A stretch of 64,000 nucleotides of DNA from Incurvaria masculella (GCA_946894095.1 OX335647.2:20044001-20108000), one strand, 5' to 3'; shown: positions 23,001 to 34,832, counted from the first letter of the stretch. Numbers and translations are program-made. Notes: generated by a model not told the origin, from the sequence alone.

Positions 23001-25307
23001 ATAATAATTTAATATAATAATTTAATATTATATATAATATTATACCAAAGATTACAGATAAACTTCCGGTCAAAAGTAAAAATTAATGGCATTACAAAAA
23101 ACTTTTCTTTTACTTTTATAAATCTGCAAATAATATAAATCCTTAATTCATTTTGAATGTCGCCATTTTCTGGTGAATCCTATATTTTTTTGTCGACTGT
23201 ATTTAATATATCAGTCGTATTAACGATGAATATATGTTTGTCGTAATATGTGAGCAATTTTCAATTTTTCATGAATTGACAAATCTGTAATCCAACGAAG
23301 GCTATTACTTGTTCTGTTGCTGTACGCTGCGGGGAGGTTCTATACGCAAAGCGCTCTCCTCTCTCTCGGCCATATCCGTGAACAGACCATAGAGAGGTGC
23401 GTCCGTGACGCGAGTCCACCATAGATGGGGTGCGGCGAGTACGAGTGGGCTGTAAACGCGTAACAATAAGTGGATCGGCCCTCGGCACGGAGGCGCTAAA
23501 TGTTGTAAAGTCGAAAAACCGTCACATCCGCCGGGAACGGCCGCTAAAACTGCCAGCCTAGCATCCGGCTACTAAAACTCAAGGCCCTGTGAGAAAACGT
23601 CGCCCGTCACTAGAAGTCAAAACATGGCTATTGGTTTAAAATGTGAATTGGAAATAGCGAGGTGAGTTGAGTAGAATATTTAAGAAATGTGCTCGATATG
23701 GGATTACATTGTACATGTTACGGTCTAGAGTTTTTGAAGGTTAATGATAAGTGATACAAAAAATGATAATTTTATGTAGTCATATTTGCGTAATAAAATA
23801 AAATTAGGAACGACTTATTAACTAGAGCAATTTTAAGTCGCATACTGGTTTTAGGTGAACGTTTGAATATTGGTGTGATCGTGAAATAAGAAACAACCAT
23901 TATAATAAAATGTTTGTAATACCTAAAATAATTAAGGACGTTCCCACGGAATTGGCCGCTTTTTTGCATATTTTAAGGTTCGTAAACATACATTTTTGAA
24001 ACTAAAACTGCTGGAAAAACACTCCACAAACAATGCACACTGAAACAACTTCTACTCATAACAACCCTTTTAAGTTCTGCCAATAAAAATAACACAAGAC
24101 GGCTCTTGTCCTTTCGAGAAAGACATCTGTGCTCGGGGTTTACACTGTGAGGATTTGTAAGTCTTTTGATAAACAACCACTCGAGGAGTGGATACATTCG
24201 CTGCACGCACTGTCTTATACTTCAGTGTTAAAATTGTTTAAGCCGTTTAAGATTATTTTTTCGAAGAATCAACAAGATTTTTTTTACTTTCATTTCCTAA
24301 ACAAATACTAAAGAGATTATTCACGATAAATATGAGAAATCAGAAGGAAAAGCTTTTTTCAAGCGCGGTACATGAATAATAAATCTGTTTATAATATTTC
24401 CTGTTTAGAATATTTAGATTATTTCCGTATGTCTTGGTAACTTTTAATTTGAGTATCTTTGAATGGTGAACAAAAAAACCTACTCAGAAATGATGACGCG
24501 CAAATTTGTACCTAAGTTAGAAATAAGATGGTGCGAAATTCCTCTGAAAGGGCACACTCTTTTAGTGACCCTTCTATTACAGTTGTTAGGGATGAACTTC
24601 CCTGACACCTGCCCAATGATCTTCTACGGTCGCTATCCATATCCCGCGGCCTGTGTGTCCTCCAATTAACGTTTCCATGAGAGGTCCAGTTTTTTGAAGC
24701 CGCCCAGATGTGGCTTCCGCAAACATCCACCCTCCGGCTGTGTGTGTACCGACAGCATTGTCTACGCCGTGGAGAAAAAACCAAACACCTGGAAGTGTCA
24801 AATTGTTCACTCGGCGTCTGTGAGAAAATCCACGGCTCGCGGGCCGTGGCCATGTTGGTTTTGAGCGGCGGCCATCTTGGTCGGTGTGAACGTTAAAATA
24901 TCCGAAGAATATTTTACGGGTAATGTGTTAATCTGTGTCTGTGGTTAGTGTCTTTCTTGTAAAGGGAACGTTTTATTAAAGCGATGTTTATGGGCAATAA
25001 AATCCAATGCTCGAGTCAAGTGTATCCTAAACGAAGGTCCTAAACAAAGCTGTGTCTGTCAATGCAGCAAAAGATAGGTTTAAAGACGTTAAAGGTTTAT
25101 GATCAATTGATGATCTTCTCTGTATACGCAGACCGACTGTTACGAGGTGAGAGATAAACATATCGTAATATATTGTGTCGTGAAGATCGAATTGACGTTC
25201 TTTTTTCAGTGTTCGATGGTGGAGTATAAAGTGATAAATCTACATACAGTATTGTCTATATACCACGGCCGATTCTAGTTGGCCGTACAAGGCGCGCTAA
25301 AGTTACG

Positions 25308-25395
25308 AGAATAAAGAAAATTTCGAGATTATTTGGACATGTTGAGCGAATGAGTCATGCAAGAAATTACAAAGCGGTCGTGTCCTGGGGGATTA
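25308..25395 (+). pseudogene. LINE reverse transcriptase C-terminal scrap
   Basis: The plus frame reads RIKKISRLFGHVERMSHARN, matching the 'R..WFGHV.RM' segment that follows the thumb of RTE-like and related LINE reverse transcriptases. Only about 29 codons are recognisable; flanks carry no further domain. Confidence 0.6.
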
Positions 25396-26204
25396 TCATG
25401 GTAAATAACTCTCTAGGTACCGTGCCAGCTGGTAAATTTTGCAGGTAGCATGGTAATAAATCCAACTAAATGTCAGATTTAATCACTCTCTTGCCTGTTC
25501 ACCTGCTATTTACCCGGCGAGTTAGCTCACCAAATTAACCCGCTGGTGACCTACAATAACATCATAACGAGACTGGTACAGCCGTACAAGTATTAGAAGA
25601 GCATGCATGCAGAGAGCAATCACAAAACGAATGCTGTGATTGTTACTTATGGCGTTATATCATTTTGTGCTTACATCACCGATATAATGGCGTATGATGG
25701 TATGTGTAAGCGGGGAATACGAATACGTCACTAATGTCCCACTTAGCCAGGCACATGACGTCGTCATCATCGTGATAACGTCATCATCTAACAAGTGAGT
25801 AAACAGTCATCATTGGAGACACACTCGGCGACGCTGTCGTGCAACGTTGTCGACAAAACGAACGCTTATATAGGCCCCGTCAATTGTAGCAATTTGGGAC
25901 ATTACGGAGGACGGACGCCGTTTACGGTCGATAATGTGGATAATACTTAATCGAGTGTTTTATGGAGGGAAAATAAGTGGGCGCGGGGCAGAACGTTTAA
26001 GTCACTGAGTACCTAATGACAACATTTTAAAATCAATGACAACCAACAATGCTGTTTCAAAACATGGGCCACCACCGAGTGGGAGGTACCCTGAGTTTTT
26101 AAGATAGGAAATCTTAAACAAATAAAAAAAAAGTTCAAAGTTTTTTTTAAAAGCTAGCTTCGAGCGGTAATCAAACCAACAAACTTATGAACAACTACTT
26201 AAGT

Positions 26205-26600
26205 CGTGTGCCACATGGGTGCCATTCCGGTGCATATATTTATTTAATTCCATGGCTACACGGAGCTAGATGTAAAACACGGGTACTAACCCTCGCCGAT
26301 TTGACTCTACCACCTATAGTCGTATTCAGAGAGAACCTGTCAAAACTGAGTACGAGATTAGCACCTGACTAACCATACAAAAACTGGTTTTTTATATTTA
26401 GGCGTAGTAAAGTTAGTCCGCCCTCTCTGAATACGGCTGCTAGTAATTAAGGAAAATAATCTACAGTTTTACGTGGATTCCAAAATACGGCCAGCCTCAA
26501 CGGTCAAAATGGTGACCCATCCAGAACCATACCGCGCCCATAGTTGCTTAGTCTTGAATATCGAACGACGAGGCATTGCGCCGCTGGGCTACGCAGGCCG
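26205..26600 (-). mobile_element. SINE, 5S-rRNA-headed type, interrupted by a MITE
   Basis: Minus orientation. The decayed body (CCACATGGGTGCCATTCC, CCATGGCTACACGG) is followed, after the MITE at 26317-26439, by CTACAGTTTTACGTGG, ACGGCCAGCCTCAACGG and a degenerate 5S-like head (GGTGACCCATCCAG...TTGCTTAG). The 5S head is recognisable mainly by comparison with 32906-33000. Confidence 0.7.
26317..26439 (+). mobile_element. MITE, GTATTCAGAG family, nested in a SINE
   Basis: This 123-bp insert has ends TAGTCGTATTCAGAGAG and CTCTCTGAATACGGCTG (inverted). It interrupts SINE sequence, and the SINE site CCACCTAGTAA is split as CCACCTA|insert|CTAGTAA. It therefore duplicated CTA (26314-26316 and 26440-26442; TA within it is the alternative reading). 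Confidence 0.85.
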
Positions 26601-29112
26601 AAAAGCATACGTATATGTATGCACGTTGTAAGAACGCATGTATACATACATTGCAACTCGCACATTTTTGTGCAAACAAATCTCCGAGTTATGTTTATGA
26701 CTCACTGGCTCACGGTCGGTACACCAGCTAAACCCAAAACTTGAACTCGGTAAACATGCAGAAAAACCCAAAAACATCTTCAAAAAGGACCAAACAAAAC
26801 ACACTCTCCGAGCAACAAAAAGTTACATTTACCACCCTCTCCGCGTGTTTTACAAGCTCTCCCCGCAAAGCAAATAAACTGAATTTTATAGAAAAATTGT
26901 TTACAACAAAATAAATAAACCAATTTGGGAGCGCTGACAAAAAAATGGGTTGAAAGCGCGGTCCCTCGCAAGCGCAGTCGAACATGCATTAACATATTGA
27001 TGGAGAGTCGTATCTCCGAATCTCCAATCTCCGGCCTTTGTCTAAAATCTGCGACAGCTCCTTCAATCATAACTCGAGGCAGATCTGAGTTTTTAATTTT
27101 TTGCCCGATTTAATTAGTGCGTCGAGTCGCCTGGGTGCGGATATAAAATAAATCGGAGACCCCCGCCGCTCGCCGCGGGGGTGTTAAGTCCGTGGGCTCT
27201 CTTTATTGTTATCTTTTGTTCTTTATAGTTTCGCGACAGAAGACACAATGGCCCCCCGCGGCGCGGCGGGTCGCGGGAGAGGCGGGGGAGGGGGCGCGGC
27301 CGCAGGTGAGCGGGGACGAGCCGGCGGATCGGATGACATGTTTATGTGCTACTTGCTTTTTTTTATTTAGGGATTGGTACCTAGTTCACACGGCCTTGGC
27401 GCTTGCAAATGTACATCTCCACTAGCAAACACAATTTATAATGCGTCTCTTGCTCGCGAAACTTGTCGAATTAGGTTGTTGCTTTAAAGAAATCGCAAAC
27501 TCGATCGGAGGAACTCATTAAAATCCGCAATTTCAAATGAGCCGCCATCGCCGATGTCTGAGCGCCGGCGCCAGTTCCGAATTCAAATCCTCAGGAGCGT
27601 TCCGAAGCAGTCTTCCAGCGATAAATTGCAATAAAGAGGCCGACAAACGCACCCTTCGTAATTTAGTTGACAGTTCGGCTCCGCGGCGCGGCCGAAGGGC
27701 TCGCTCGCGAAACAAAGAGCAAAAGGATCGCTTTATCTCCGCTCCTCATCTAGAACCTATTATAAGTCTTTTGACGCCGTTAACACAAGAAAACAGATCG
27801 TTTAGCGACGCCGACGACGACGGCCGCCAAGTAGTAAAGTTTGATTCATGCGACGTAAACATTCGACAAGTGTTGTCGTTTTGCGATCTTTTGGCGTAAA
27901 TCAAAAGCTTTTACGAGTGTTCTTGATTTCAAACTTTTGAACGTTCTGCGTCCGGTGCGAAATTATATTTTTAGAGCGGACGCTGTTAATATCGACCCGC
28001 ACTTTGTCTAATGGAGTTTAGATGATTCAAAGCTATTGAATATCTTTAGTTTATAATAATATCGCAAGTTTTCTATATATTCTTGTCACTCCTCCACGGA
28101 GTGGAGTTCGATTACTCAGGTGCAGTGACTAGTAAAATTAGCCATTATTTCATATTTATCCATGTTATTAAAAATGTAATACGTGCCTTGTCAGATACTC
28201 ATACAAGTCTTAAAAATCCATTCCCGTATTCCCACTAGCGGTAAACATCAAACGGAGCACGCAGTGGCAGCATGCTCCAGTTGTTACTTGAAGGATACCC
28301 GGCTACACAATGCGGCGGAGATGTGAGCAATTACGTTATTAATCTGCCAAAGCGATCGCGCAGGAACTGCGGATCACTGTCGCTCGAATCCCTAGAAATG
28401 AAACACTAACTACTTGTACACGACGCCGGCTTGCACATCCCTACAAGGCGTAACGTCGATGGTCGTCGTGACACCACTTTGTATCTTACTGCGACGAGCT
28501 AAAGCGCCCTATTCAATATCGGAAATATTTTTTAGAGCGTTTTGAGACAGTGCCAGTTTATCGTTCCCGACGGTTCTCGGAAGCTGCGTCTGGAACGCCA
28601 CTTTGGCGTCAGTCGTTTCAGCCAAGGGGCGGTTGTCGCTCGCGACGCATTCCCAGTTACGCTGTTGTGGAGCGCGACGGAGTTCGAGAAGAGAGGAGGA
28701 AAGGAGGGAACGAGCCTCTTGGATACCGACAAAGGCGCCGCGTTGACTTGAAGCGCCGGCGTCGGACACGCGGAGCCGAATAACAATTAAGGCAGTGTTG
28801 TTAATTGATAATAATTCGCCGGTTGCGTGATCTCACCACGAGACACTTGTTGCTGATTGTGGGAATGGGCACCGCAGGCGACAATAGCTCGAGGTTTCAC
28901 GCTTACGGATGAGACGACACTCCTAACAATCCCAACAATGCGGTTCATCATCAGCTCTATCGTTTTAGGGTAGAGAAAGAATTTTTCAATTTTAAATGCG
29001 TCTCAACCTTGAAGTAGTTCGCCGCTTTCAAAATTCAAACTTCTGAAAACAACAACTGAAAAACAATTGCCGACGTAGCCCACCGAATTCGTAATTCAAA
29101 CTCAAAGAATGA

Positions 29113-29355
29113 GCAACTGGCCGTGGTTCGGATTCCACGTAAAACTGTAGGCCCTTCCTTACTTACTAGGTGATAGGGTTAATCCCACCCGGGTTGCTAC
29201 CATCGCATTGAATGAACGATGGTCGAAGCGGTAATGAAAATTGTTCGTGTTTTCATCTAGTTCAATATAGCCGAACACCTAGTTCCCATGTGGTATGTTA
29301 GGCTAAAATCTGACGGTTAGTTCGGTATTAGCCATCCATGTCCAGTTACATAAGA
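29113..29355 (+). mobile_element. SINE, 5'-truncated (5S-type body)
   Basis: Starts in CTGGCCGTGGTTCGGATTCC and continues through TACTTACTAGGTGATAGGG, CACCCGGGTTGC and AACGATGGTCGAAGCGG to GGTATTAGCCATCCATGTCC. The CTGGCCGTGG join is the one found in 5S-headed copies; the head itself is lost. Confidence 0.75.
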
Positions 29356-30659
29356 AAAAACTGAAAGACAATTGCCAACTGAAACATTTTGAGATTTCTT
29401 GAACGTTATTTAGATGCATATAATGAAAAATAATGATAAAATAGGTTTACTAAGCGGATGGAATGTTGTACCCAGGCGAAAAAGAATTGATAGTCCCGTA
29501 ATAGTAGAGCATGTATGCAAATAAATATTCTCTGTAGAGGAAGCGATAGAAGTGCGCTGTGATCGTGCTGTATGGAACTTAGTATCTCGCTTAGTATATC
29601 ATCTCTGCTTCCTCAGTAGGAAGCAGCATAGAATGGTACATTGCCATGGATATTTGGGCTAGCCGAGAGTTTCAACATGTATTTCCTGATTGAGTCGAGA
29701 AATAAAAAAAACATCTAATATAAAATAATCTTAAATTAATCATTGAACCCCATGACGCGGTGATCTGCAGTATACATGTACATATAAAACGGTCAAATTA
29801 CCGGTTTTGGTCATGGGAAATATTTCTAATTCGAAGTGCTCGCCGGCTAATGAACATTTCCTCCGAAACGATCATCTTCGTAGCCGTCAGCGTCTAAGTG
29901 ATTCTCGTTTGCGCTAATATCACACCTGCCGTGCCTCGCCAGAGTTGAATAACCGTGACTCAGGGGCGAGGTATTGGGATTCGGCACCTCATTAATATTA
30001 TTTCTCGAAAATATACTTAACGAAATCAGTAAGTAAGTGCTTGAACGCACTGAATTAAATGTTGTCGAAATACCATACGTAACACTGATCTTAATCTAGT
30101 TACGGAAATGTCAAAATTCAAATTAAAAAGTATTCAATACATTTTAGTATTTGAATAACAATAAAGAATAAACAGAAATAAGGAGAAAAATAAACAGAGA
30201 ATTAAAATAAATGGTTCCTTGCATATTGCATACAATTTTACACATCAAAACTTAAAAATACGCGAACGCCATCTGCTGGCGCTCTACCACTTTGTTCGGA
30301 TTAACTTTTAATGCTTTAGTTAGCGAATATGATTTTTTTTTCGTAAAAAAGTAATGTTTTTCATTTCAGAATTATTTTAAATAAAGCGTGGATACAAAGA
30401 AATACTATTTTTCGAAGCTAAGATCGACCTGTAATATTATTTCGTTGAGAAGAAATTATTAAAATACTTATTTGAAAAGATGCAATGACAATTTTTGTAA
30501 GTTCATTCTAAATACAGTAGTAATCCAAGTTCTTGTAAGGCTCGGGAACAAAAAATTAAAGGCCTGAACCTATTTTCCAGCTTCAATTTACGGTCTAACA
30601 GGATGCGGTTGAAAAACATTCCCGAAAGAATTAGGTTCCATGCAGAACGTTCCCTTTAA

Positions 30660-31019
30660 GGATGTTCCGACCCATACAATTTTTTTTTACACATAACGCA
30701 AAAAGTATTGCACTTTAAGGCACGAATTCGTCAAAAATATTAAATATAGCCATAGTAGTTGCAGCGAAAACATATTCACAATTTCAGGTTTAATGGTTTC
30801 GTTGTAATTGCCGATTAGAAGTTTTACACCGTTAGATGGCGCTGTTAAATAAAAATAGTATTTAAATAAATTGTAACAAAACCAATAATCCTGAAATTGT
30901 GAAATTGTTTTCACTGCAAGTAATATGACTATATTAAACTTTTATTATTAATTCGTGGCTTAAAGTGCAATACTTTTTGCGTTATGTGTGCAAACAACTT
31001 TATATGGGTCGGAACAGCC
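30660..31019 (+). mobile_element. TTAA-flanked foldback MITE (GGNTGTTCCGACCC ends), 360 bp
   Basis: Flanked by TTAA at 30656-30659 and 31020-31023, inside SINE sequence. The roughly 70-bp inverted ends (GGATGTTCCGACCCATA... and ...TATGGGTCGGAACAGCC) also share ACACATAACGCAAAAAGTAT and GCACTTTAA. The centre contains TTAGATGGCGCTG. It looks piggyBac-like by its target duplication, with no transposase. Confidence 0.85.
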
Positions 31020-31083
31020 TTAAGAGCACTGCTACATTAAACTGATTGGAAAACCCGCAAACATTTTCATTGCCGTTTCGACC

Positions 31084-31223
31084 AGGACGTGTATTCTTGG
31101 ATTTTGGTGTATTACTGAATAGTCATTGCGGATTCAGTAGAGTTAACAGGAGAAGAATTTACTTTGATATTTCTGTTAACTCTACTGAATCCGCAATGAC
31201 TGAATGCCAAGAATACACGCCCT
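31084..31223 (-). mobile_element. near-perfect hairpin MITE, copy 2, nested in a SINE
   Basis: Same arms as the copy at 14276 (GACGTGTATTCTTGG, CATTGCGGATTCAGTAGAG) but the loop is in the opposite orientation (GAGAAGAATTTACTTTGA). The left arm carries an extra roughly 18 bp. It interrupts SINE sequence at GTTTCGACCA. Confidence 0.85.
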
Positions 31224-31532
31224 GGGCCCACCAGGTATCTGTTTATTTTTATATGGATTATTACCAACCATGGAACAGCTCGCATTCGTGACGAAAATGC
31301 ATTCATCCTCGTACTTACTTTGGATATGAACTAATTCCGTGTTCAAAACGTCCACATCTTTCGTGACGCCGAGGGGGGCGTCCGACAGATGAACTGCTCA
31401 GATTGTGGCGAGTCGTGAGCGTTCGCCGCGCGACAATATCGCACGTAGGCGCTGTAAGCCGAGACGAGGGAGAGCCGGCCGATGGATGCCCGATAGAGCG
31501 TGGCCACAGACTGTCGTTTAAGCAGTACTTCA

Positions 31533-32099
31533 ACTAAACCGTGGGCGTGAGACTGGGGGCGGGGCGGGGTGTCAAACTCTCGCACGTTAGAAGTGAGCAT
31601 TGACATACGCACTGAGCGGCTCGTAGCCTAGTGGCGGGGGTACTGGCCTAGCCTACCAGAGTTCTGGGTTCAATTCTCTCTTTCTGAGTTCGATAAGTGC
31701 ATTTCGTCACGAATGTGAGCTGCTCTATGGTTCGGTATCCATGTAAAACTGTAGGTCCCCTTCCCCTACTAAGTGGTAGAGTTTAAGCCCGGCTGAGTTC
31801 GTACCATCGCATTGAATGAAAAGATGGTCGAAGCGGCAATGAAAAATTGTCCGTGTTTTCTATCCAGTTCAATGTAGCCGTGCTCATAAAGGGAAGGCAT
31901 TGGCCACCTAATCCTCCGGGAATGTGGTGTATTGGGCTAATATCATAACGGTAGTTGTTTGGTATTAGCCATCCATGTCAGGTCGCATAAAGAAAAGCTA
32001 AACCGTGCACGTGAGACTGTACTTGTATGTTAGGGAGCATAAAGTAAAAAATGTGTGAGAATCTCGCACGTTAGAAGTGAGCATTGACATGCGCACTGC
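31533..32099 (+). repeat. direct duplication flanking a SINE
   Basis: 31533-31614 and 31998-32099 share CTAAACCGTG...CGTGAGACTG and CTCGCACGTTAGAAGTGAGC then ATTGACAT(A/G)CGCACTG. The repeats are far too long for a target-site duplication, and a tRNA-headed SINE (31618-31996) sits exactly between them. Confidence 0.7.
31618..31996 (+). mobile_element. full-length tRNA-headed SINE
   Basis: Head: GGCTCGTAGCCTAGTGGCGG (A box) and TTCTGGGTTCAATTCT (B box), 35-45 nt apart as in tRNA-derived SINEs. A linker GATAAGTGCATTTCGTCACG leads to the shared body from GGTTCGGTATCC on, then AAGATGGTCGAAGCGGCAAT, and the tail GGTATTAGCCATCCATGTCA. RNA polymerase III transcription is inferred. Confidence 0.88.
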
Positions 32100-32354
32100 G
32101 CATTCGTGTAGAGTGGCGAAGTTATGCTGGATTTGCGATTGAGCGTTTCGGAGCTGGGCGGCGTGACTTAGGCTCTGAAGTCGGAAAACGTTTTCGCCTG
32201 ATGCAAGCCAAATTGCCCTACCGCGCCTAAATAAGTTTCTCTAAAAAAATATAAATGCGAGTCCAACTCGCACATCAAGTGTTCTGCATCAAAGGTTGAA
32301 GATTTGTAAACTCAACTTTTAGAATTTAATCACTTCTCACAAAATAGTTTCATA

Positions 32355-32512
32355 AAAACCGGCCAAGTGCGACTCGGACTCGCACACGAAGGGTTCCGTA
32401 CCATTAACACCAAAAAATCACGTTTTTTGTGTTGCCCCCCTTTAATTTTCATATTTGTTTATTTTACTTATTAGTTGTTATAGAAAATAAATACACACTA
32501 TCCAACATACAA
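32355..32512 (+). mobile_element. 'AACCGGCCAAGTGCGACTCGG' interspersed repeat, 5' part
   Basis: AAAACCGGCCAAGTGCGACT, CACACGAAGGGTTCCGTACC and AAATACACACTATCC. This matches the start of the longer copy at 51795-52080. It is a repeat known to be abundant in lepidopteran genomes; its autonomous partner is not visible. Confidence 0.7.
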
Positions 32513-32905
32513 TGAAATAAAATCTTTAATCTAATTGCTGCCTCTTAATTTAAGATAAATAAATAATAAACTAAAAAACTAATAAATTAAGATAAAACGA
32601 CCTGCTATATTCAGTTCTACAACTTCAGATTGAGCATTTGTGTGAAGTTTACTTACTGCACTTTAACTGAACCGTGACAGGGCGCGGCGCACGCGCACGG
32701 TTCCGTGTAACGGGCAGCAAGCAGAAGGCGCGATGCGACGTGACCATAATGTGACGCCAGTCAGGGTGCAACCCACACCGCACACAAATCCAAGGCGTAT
32801 GAGCTATAGAAGCCCGGTAAACGAGCCTCTTTATCTAGAAATCTTTAGCATGTATTTTTCACAGAAACACTCTTGCTATGGCTATGAGATAATTTAGGTA
32901 ATTTT

Positions 32906-33258
32906 TGGCCCAGTGGCTCGACACTTCGGCGATCGCTCTCCGAAGTTAAGCAACGCTGGGTCCGGTCTGGTCTTGGATGGGTGACCATTCGACCGTTGAG
33001 AGAGGCTGGCCGTGGTTCGGATTCCACGTTAAGCTGTAGGTCCCCTTCCTTACTTACTAGGTGGTAGGGTTTATCCCGCCCGGGTTGGTACCATCGCATT
33101 GGATAAACGATGGTCGAAGCGGCAATGAAAGTTCAATGTAGCCGTGCAATATAAGGAAGGTCCTGGCATGGCACCTAGTTCCCATGTGGTGTGTTGGGCT
33201 AATACCATGACAGAACGTGTGGTATTAGCCATCCATGTCCAGTCACATAAAAAAAAAT
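32906..33258 (+). mobile_element. full-length 5S-rRNA-headed SINE
   Basis: The first roughly 90 nt match 5S rRNA: CGATCGCTCTCCGAAGTTAA, GCAACGCTGGGTCCGGT, GGTCTTGGATGGGTGACC. The 5S internal promoter boxes are visible (A box GAAGTTAAGCAA at 32942-32953; C box GGATGGGTGACC at 32975-32986). After CTGGCCGT the sequence enters the body shared with the tRNA-headed copies at GGTTCGGATTCC, and ends GGTATTAGCCATCCATGTCC...CATAA plus an A run. It is not a functional 5S gene: the 3' third of 5S is replaced by SINE body. Confidence 0.88.
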
Positions 33259-34429
33259 CACCTTTGTAGTAGCTTCAACCTTTGTAACTGATTTTGACCG
33301 CAAATTTTACTACGATTTCAGAAACGCAATTAGTTTTTTTTTGCGCACGAAGGTTTAAGGTATTTCAGATTCACATAAAAAAGTGTATAATTTATGTAAA
33401 GTTCCGGCTGTCATAGTCAACCGTGGAGGTTACAAAATTAAAGTAATATTATTTAAGCCGTTTGCCGAGGTTTGCACAGATTGCAAGTTTAACGCATAAC
33501 CTATCTACCAGTTGCGTTAGCCGCTTGGTTAGTATTTAAGAAATCAGTCAGAATAAACCATAGAAATGCTCATATTATACACAACCTACACAGTAATGGG
33601 ATATTCATAGTGATGATATATAACATGTCTTTGAAGATACACTTCGGGAACCGTAATTTTTTCTTAGTATAGGTGTCGACGATCTGCATGGAGAATGATA
33701 GCGATGCATCGAGTCGAAATAGTGGGGCTATGTAGAAGCAATACAAAGACATGTCATTCAGATATAACAAACATTTATAAAATTAAGATAATTTAGAGTT
33801 TATCATACGTTTTAAATTTCTATACTAGGGAACAATAATTTCAAAATTAAAAATAGTTTTATAAAAAGGCGACTTTTTTTGTAAACAAACCATCTTAGGG
33901 CATAAGGACGGTAAAAACATAAAAAAATATCGACCAGCGATTGACGAAAAATATCTTTCTTTCGGAGTCACTACTGAATACACGGCTTGTCTGAGTTCTC
34001 TCCTGTAACGACCAAGAGGCAAAACTTCCAGAAAGCTCTAAACAAAATAGTAGCCCAAACTAGACGTGACCTTCGAAGACGAAACTCGGGCATTTCCCCA
34101 AACGACGGGGCGGGAGACGCGACCATCGCCGGCCGGCATTCCTCGGCCTAGCGCCATCGCGGCGGCGATACGATCGGGCCACGGAGAATGCGCCCGCGCC
34201 GCCGCCGCCGGCTCGTTATAATATTATGTAAATATCAGGGCGAGGGGCCTGGCGCCGCCGATGAGGGCCCCATATAAATCATCTCGGCCGCACGCACTGC
34301 GCGAGCGCAGACCACTTGCCCGTTGAGAACCCGACAAGAGACGCGGCTCGGTGGACGCTCGCGACAATTTTCAACTCGCGAAATTTTCGTGGAAAAATTC
34401 AAGGTTCGTATCGAGTCGAATGCATCGAA

Positions 34430-34495
34430 TGGTCGAAGCGACCCAGCTCAATGTAGCCGTGCTCATAAAGGGCCATATCATGATAGTTACATAAA
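34430..34495 (+). mobile_element. SINE fragment with internal deletion
   Basis: GAATGGTCGAAGCGACCCAG joins CTCAATGTAGCCGTGCTCAT and AAAGGGCCAT. The usual AATGAAAATTGTCCGTG segment is deleted. Confidence 0.6.
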
Positions 34496-34518
34496 CGAAC
34501 GGAAATAATACCATACAA

Positions 34519-34537
34519 TAATAATAATAATAACAAC
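34519..34537 (+). repeat. (ATA)n microsatellite
   Basis: A run of ATAATA units followed by ACAACATTGTTTATTTCAGG; possibly the tail of a decayed LINE. Confidence 0.6.
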
Positions 34538-34678
34538 ATTGTTTATTTCAGGCATTAAGACCCATATAGTTCTAGAATTTACATAAGTACAAATGCCACA
34601 TAATTGAGAACCCATTAGAAACGCCTATCTTCTCGCTTCACTCCGCGGTCTTGTTGTCTTAACATATTGCTAGTCCGC

Positions 34679-34832
34679 ACAAATTGGTTAATTTTCTAAT
34701 TCTGTGGTAGGTACCAATGAAATATTGTATCCATTAACAGTAGTAAAATATAAAATACCATACAAATTGGTTTGTTTTCTAATTCTGTGGTAGATACCAA
34801 TGAAACATTGTATCCATTTATAGTAGTAAAAC
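34679..34832 (+). repeat. tandem duplication, ~83-bp unit x2
   Basis: Two head-to-tail units share ACAAATTGGTT, TTTTCTAATTCTGTGGTAG and TACCAATGAAA, then ATTGTATCCATT...AGTAGTAAAA. They have diverged by several substitutions. Confidence 0.8.

Larger units (their letters stand above)
30610..31310 (-). mobile_element. SINE copy broken by two MITEs
   Basis: SINE segments at 30610-30659 (CATTCCCGAAAGAATTAGG), 31020-31083 (AGCACTGCTACATTAAACTG) and 31224-31310 (ACCAACCATGGAACAGCTCG) are collinear with 19205-19500. The TTAA MITE (30660-31019) and the hairpin MITE (31084-31223) separate them. The tRNA head is missing. Confidence 0.75.

Noticed and set aside
24463..24896. Overlapping ORFs on both strands at 24.5-24.9 kb
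   Set aside because: No family recognised and the overlapping frames are equally open; possibly an old repeat, but not supportable.
27537..27899. 120-aa plus-strand ORF
   Set aside because: No domain, no splice logic and no codon bias distinct from the surrounding GC block; left as non-coding.
31046..31306. ORFs with FSHCGFSRVN peptides on both strands (also 14220 and 52414)
   Set aside because: They are produced by the palindromic MITE; both strands give the same peptide.
32906..33000. 5S rRNA gene
   Set aside because: Only the 5' two thirds are present, diverged and fused to a SINE body; it is a SINE head.
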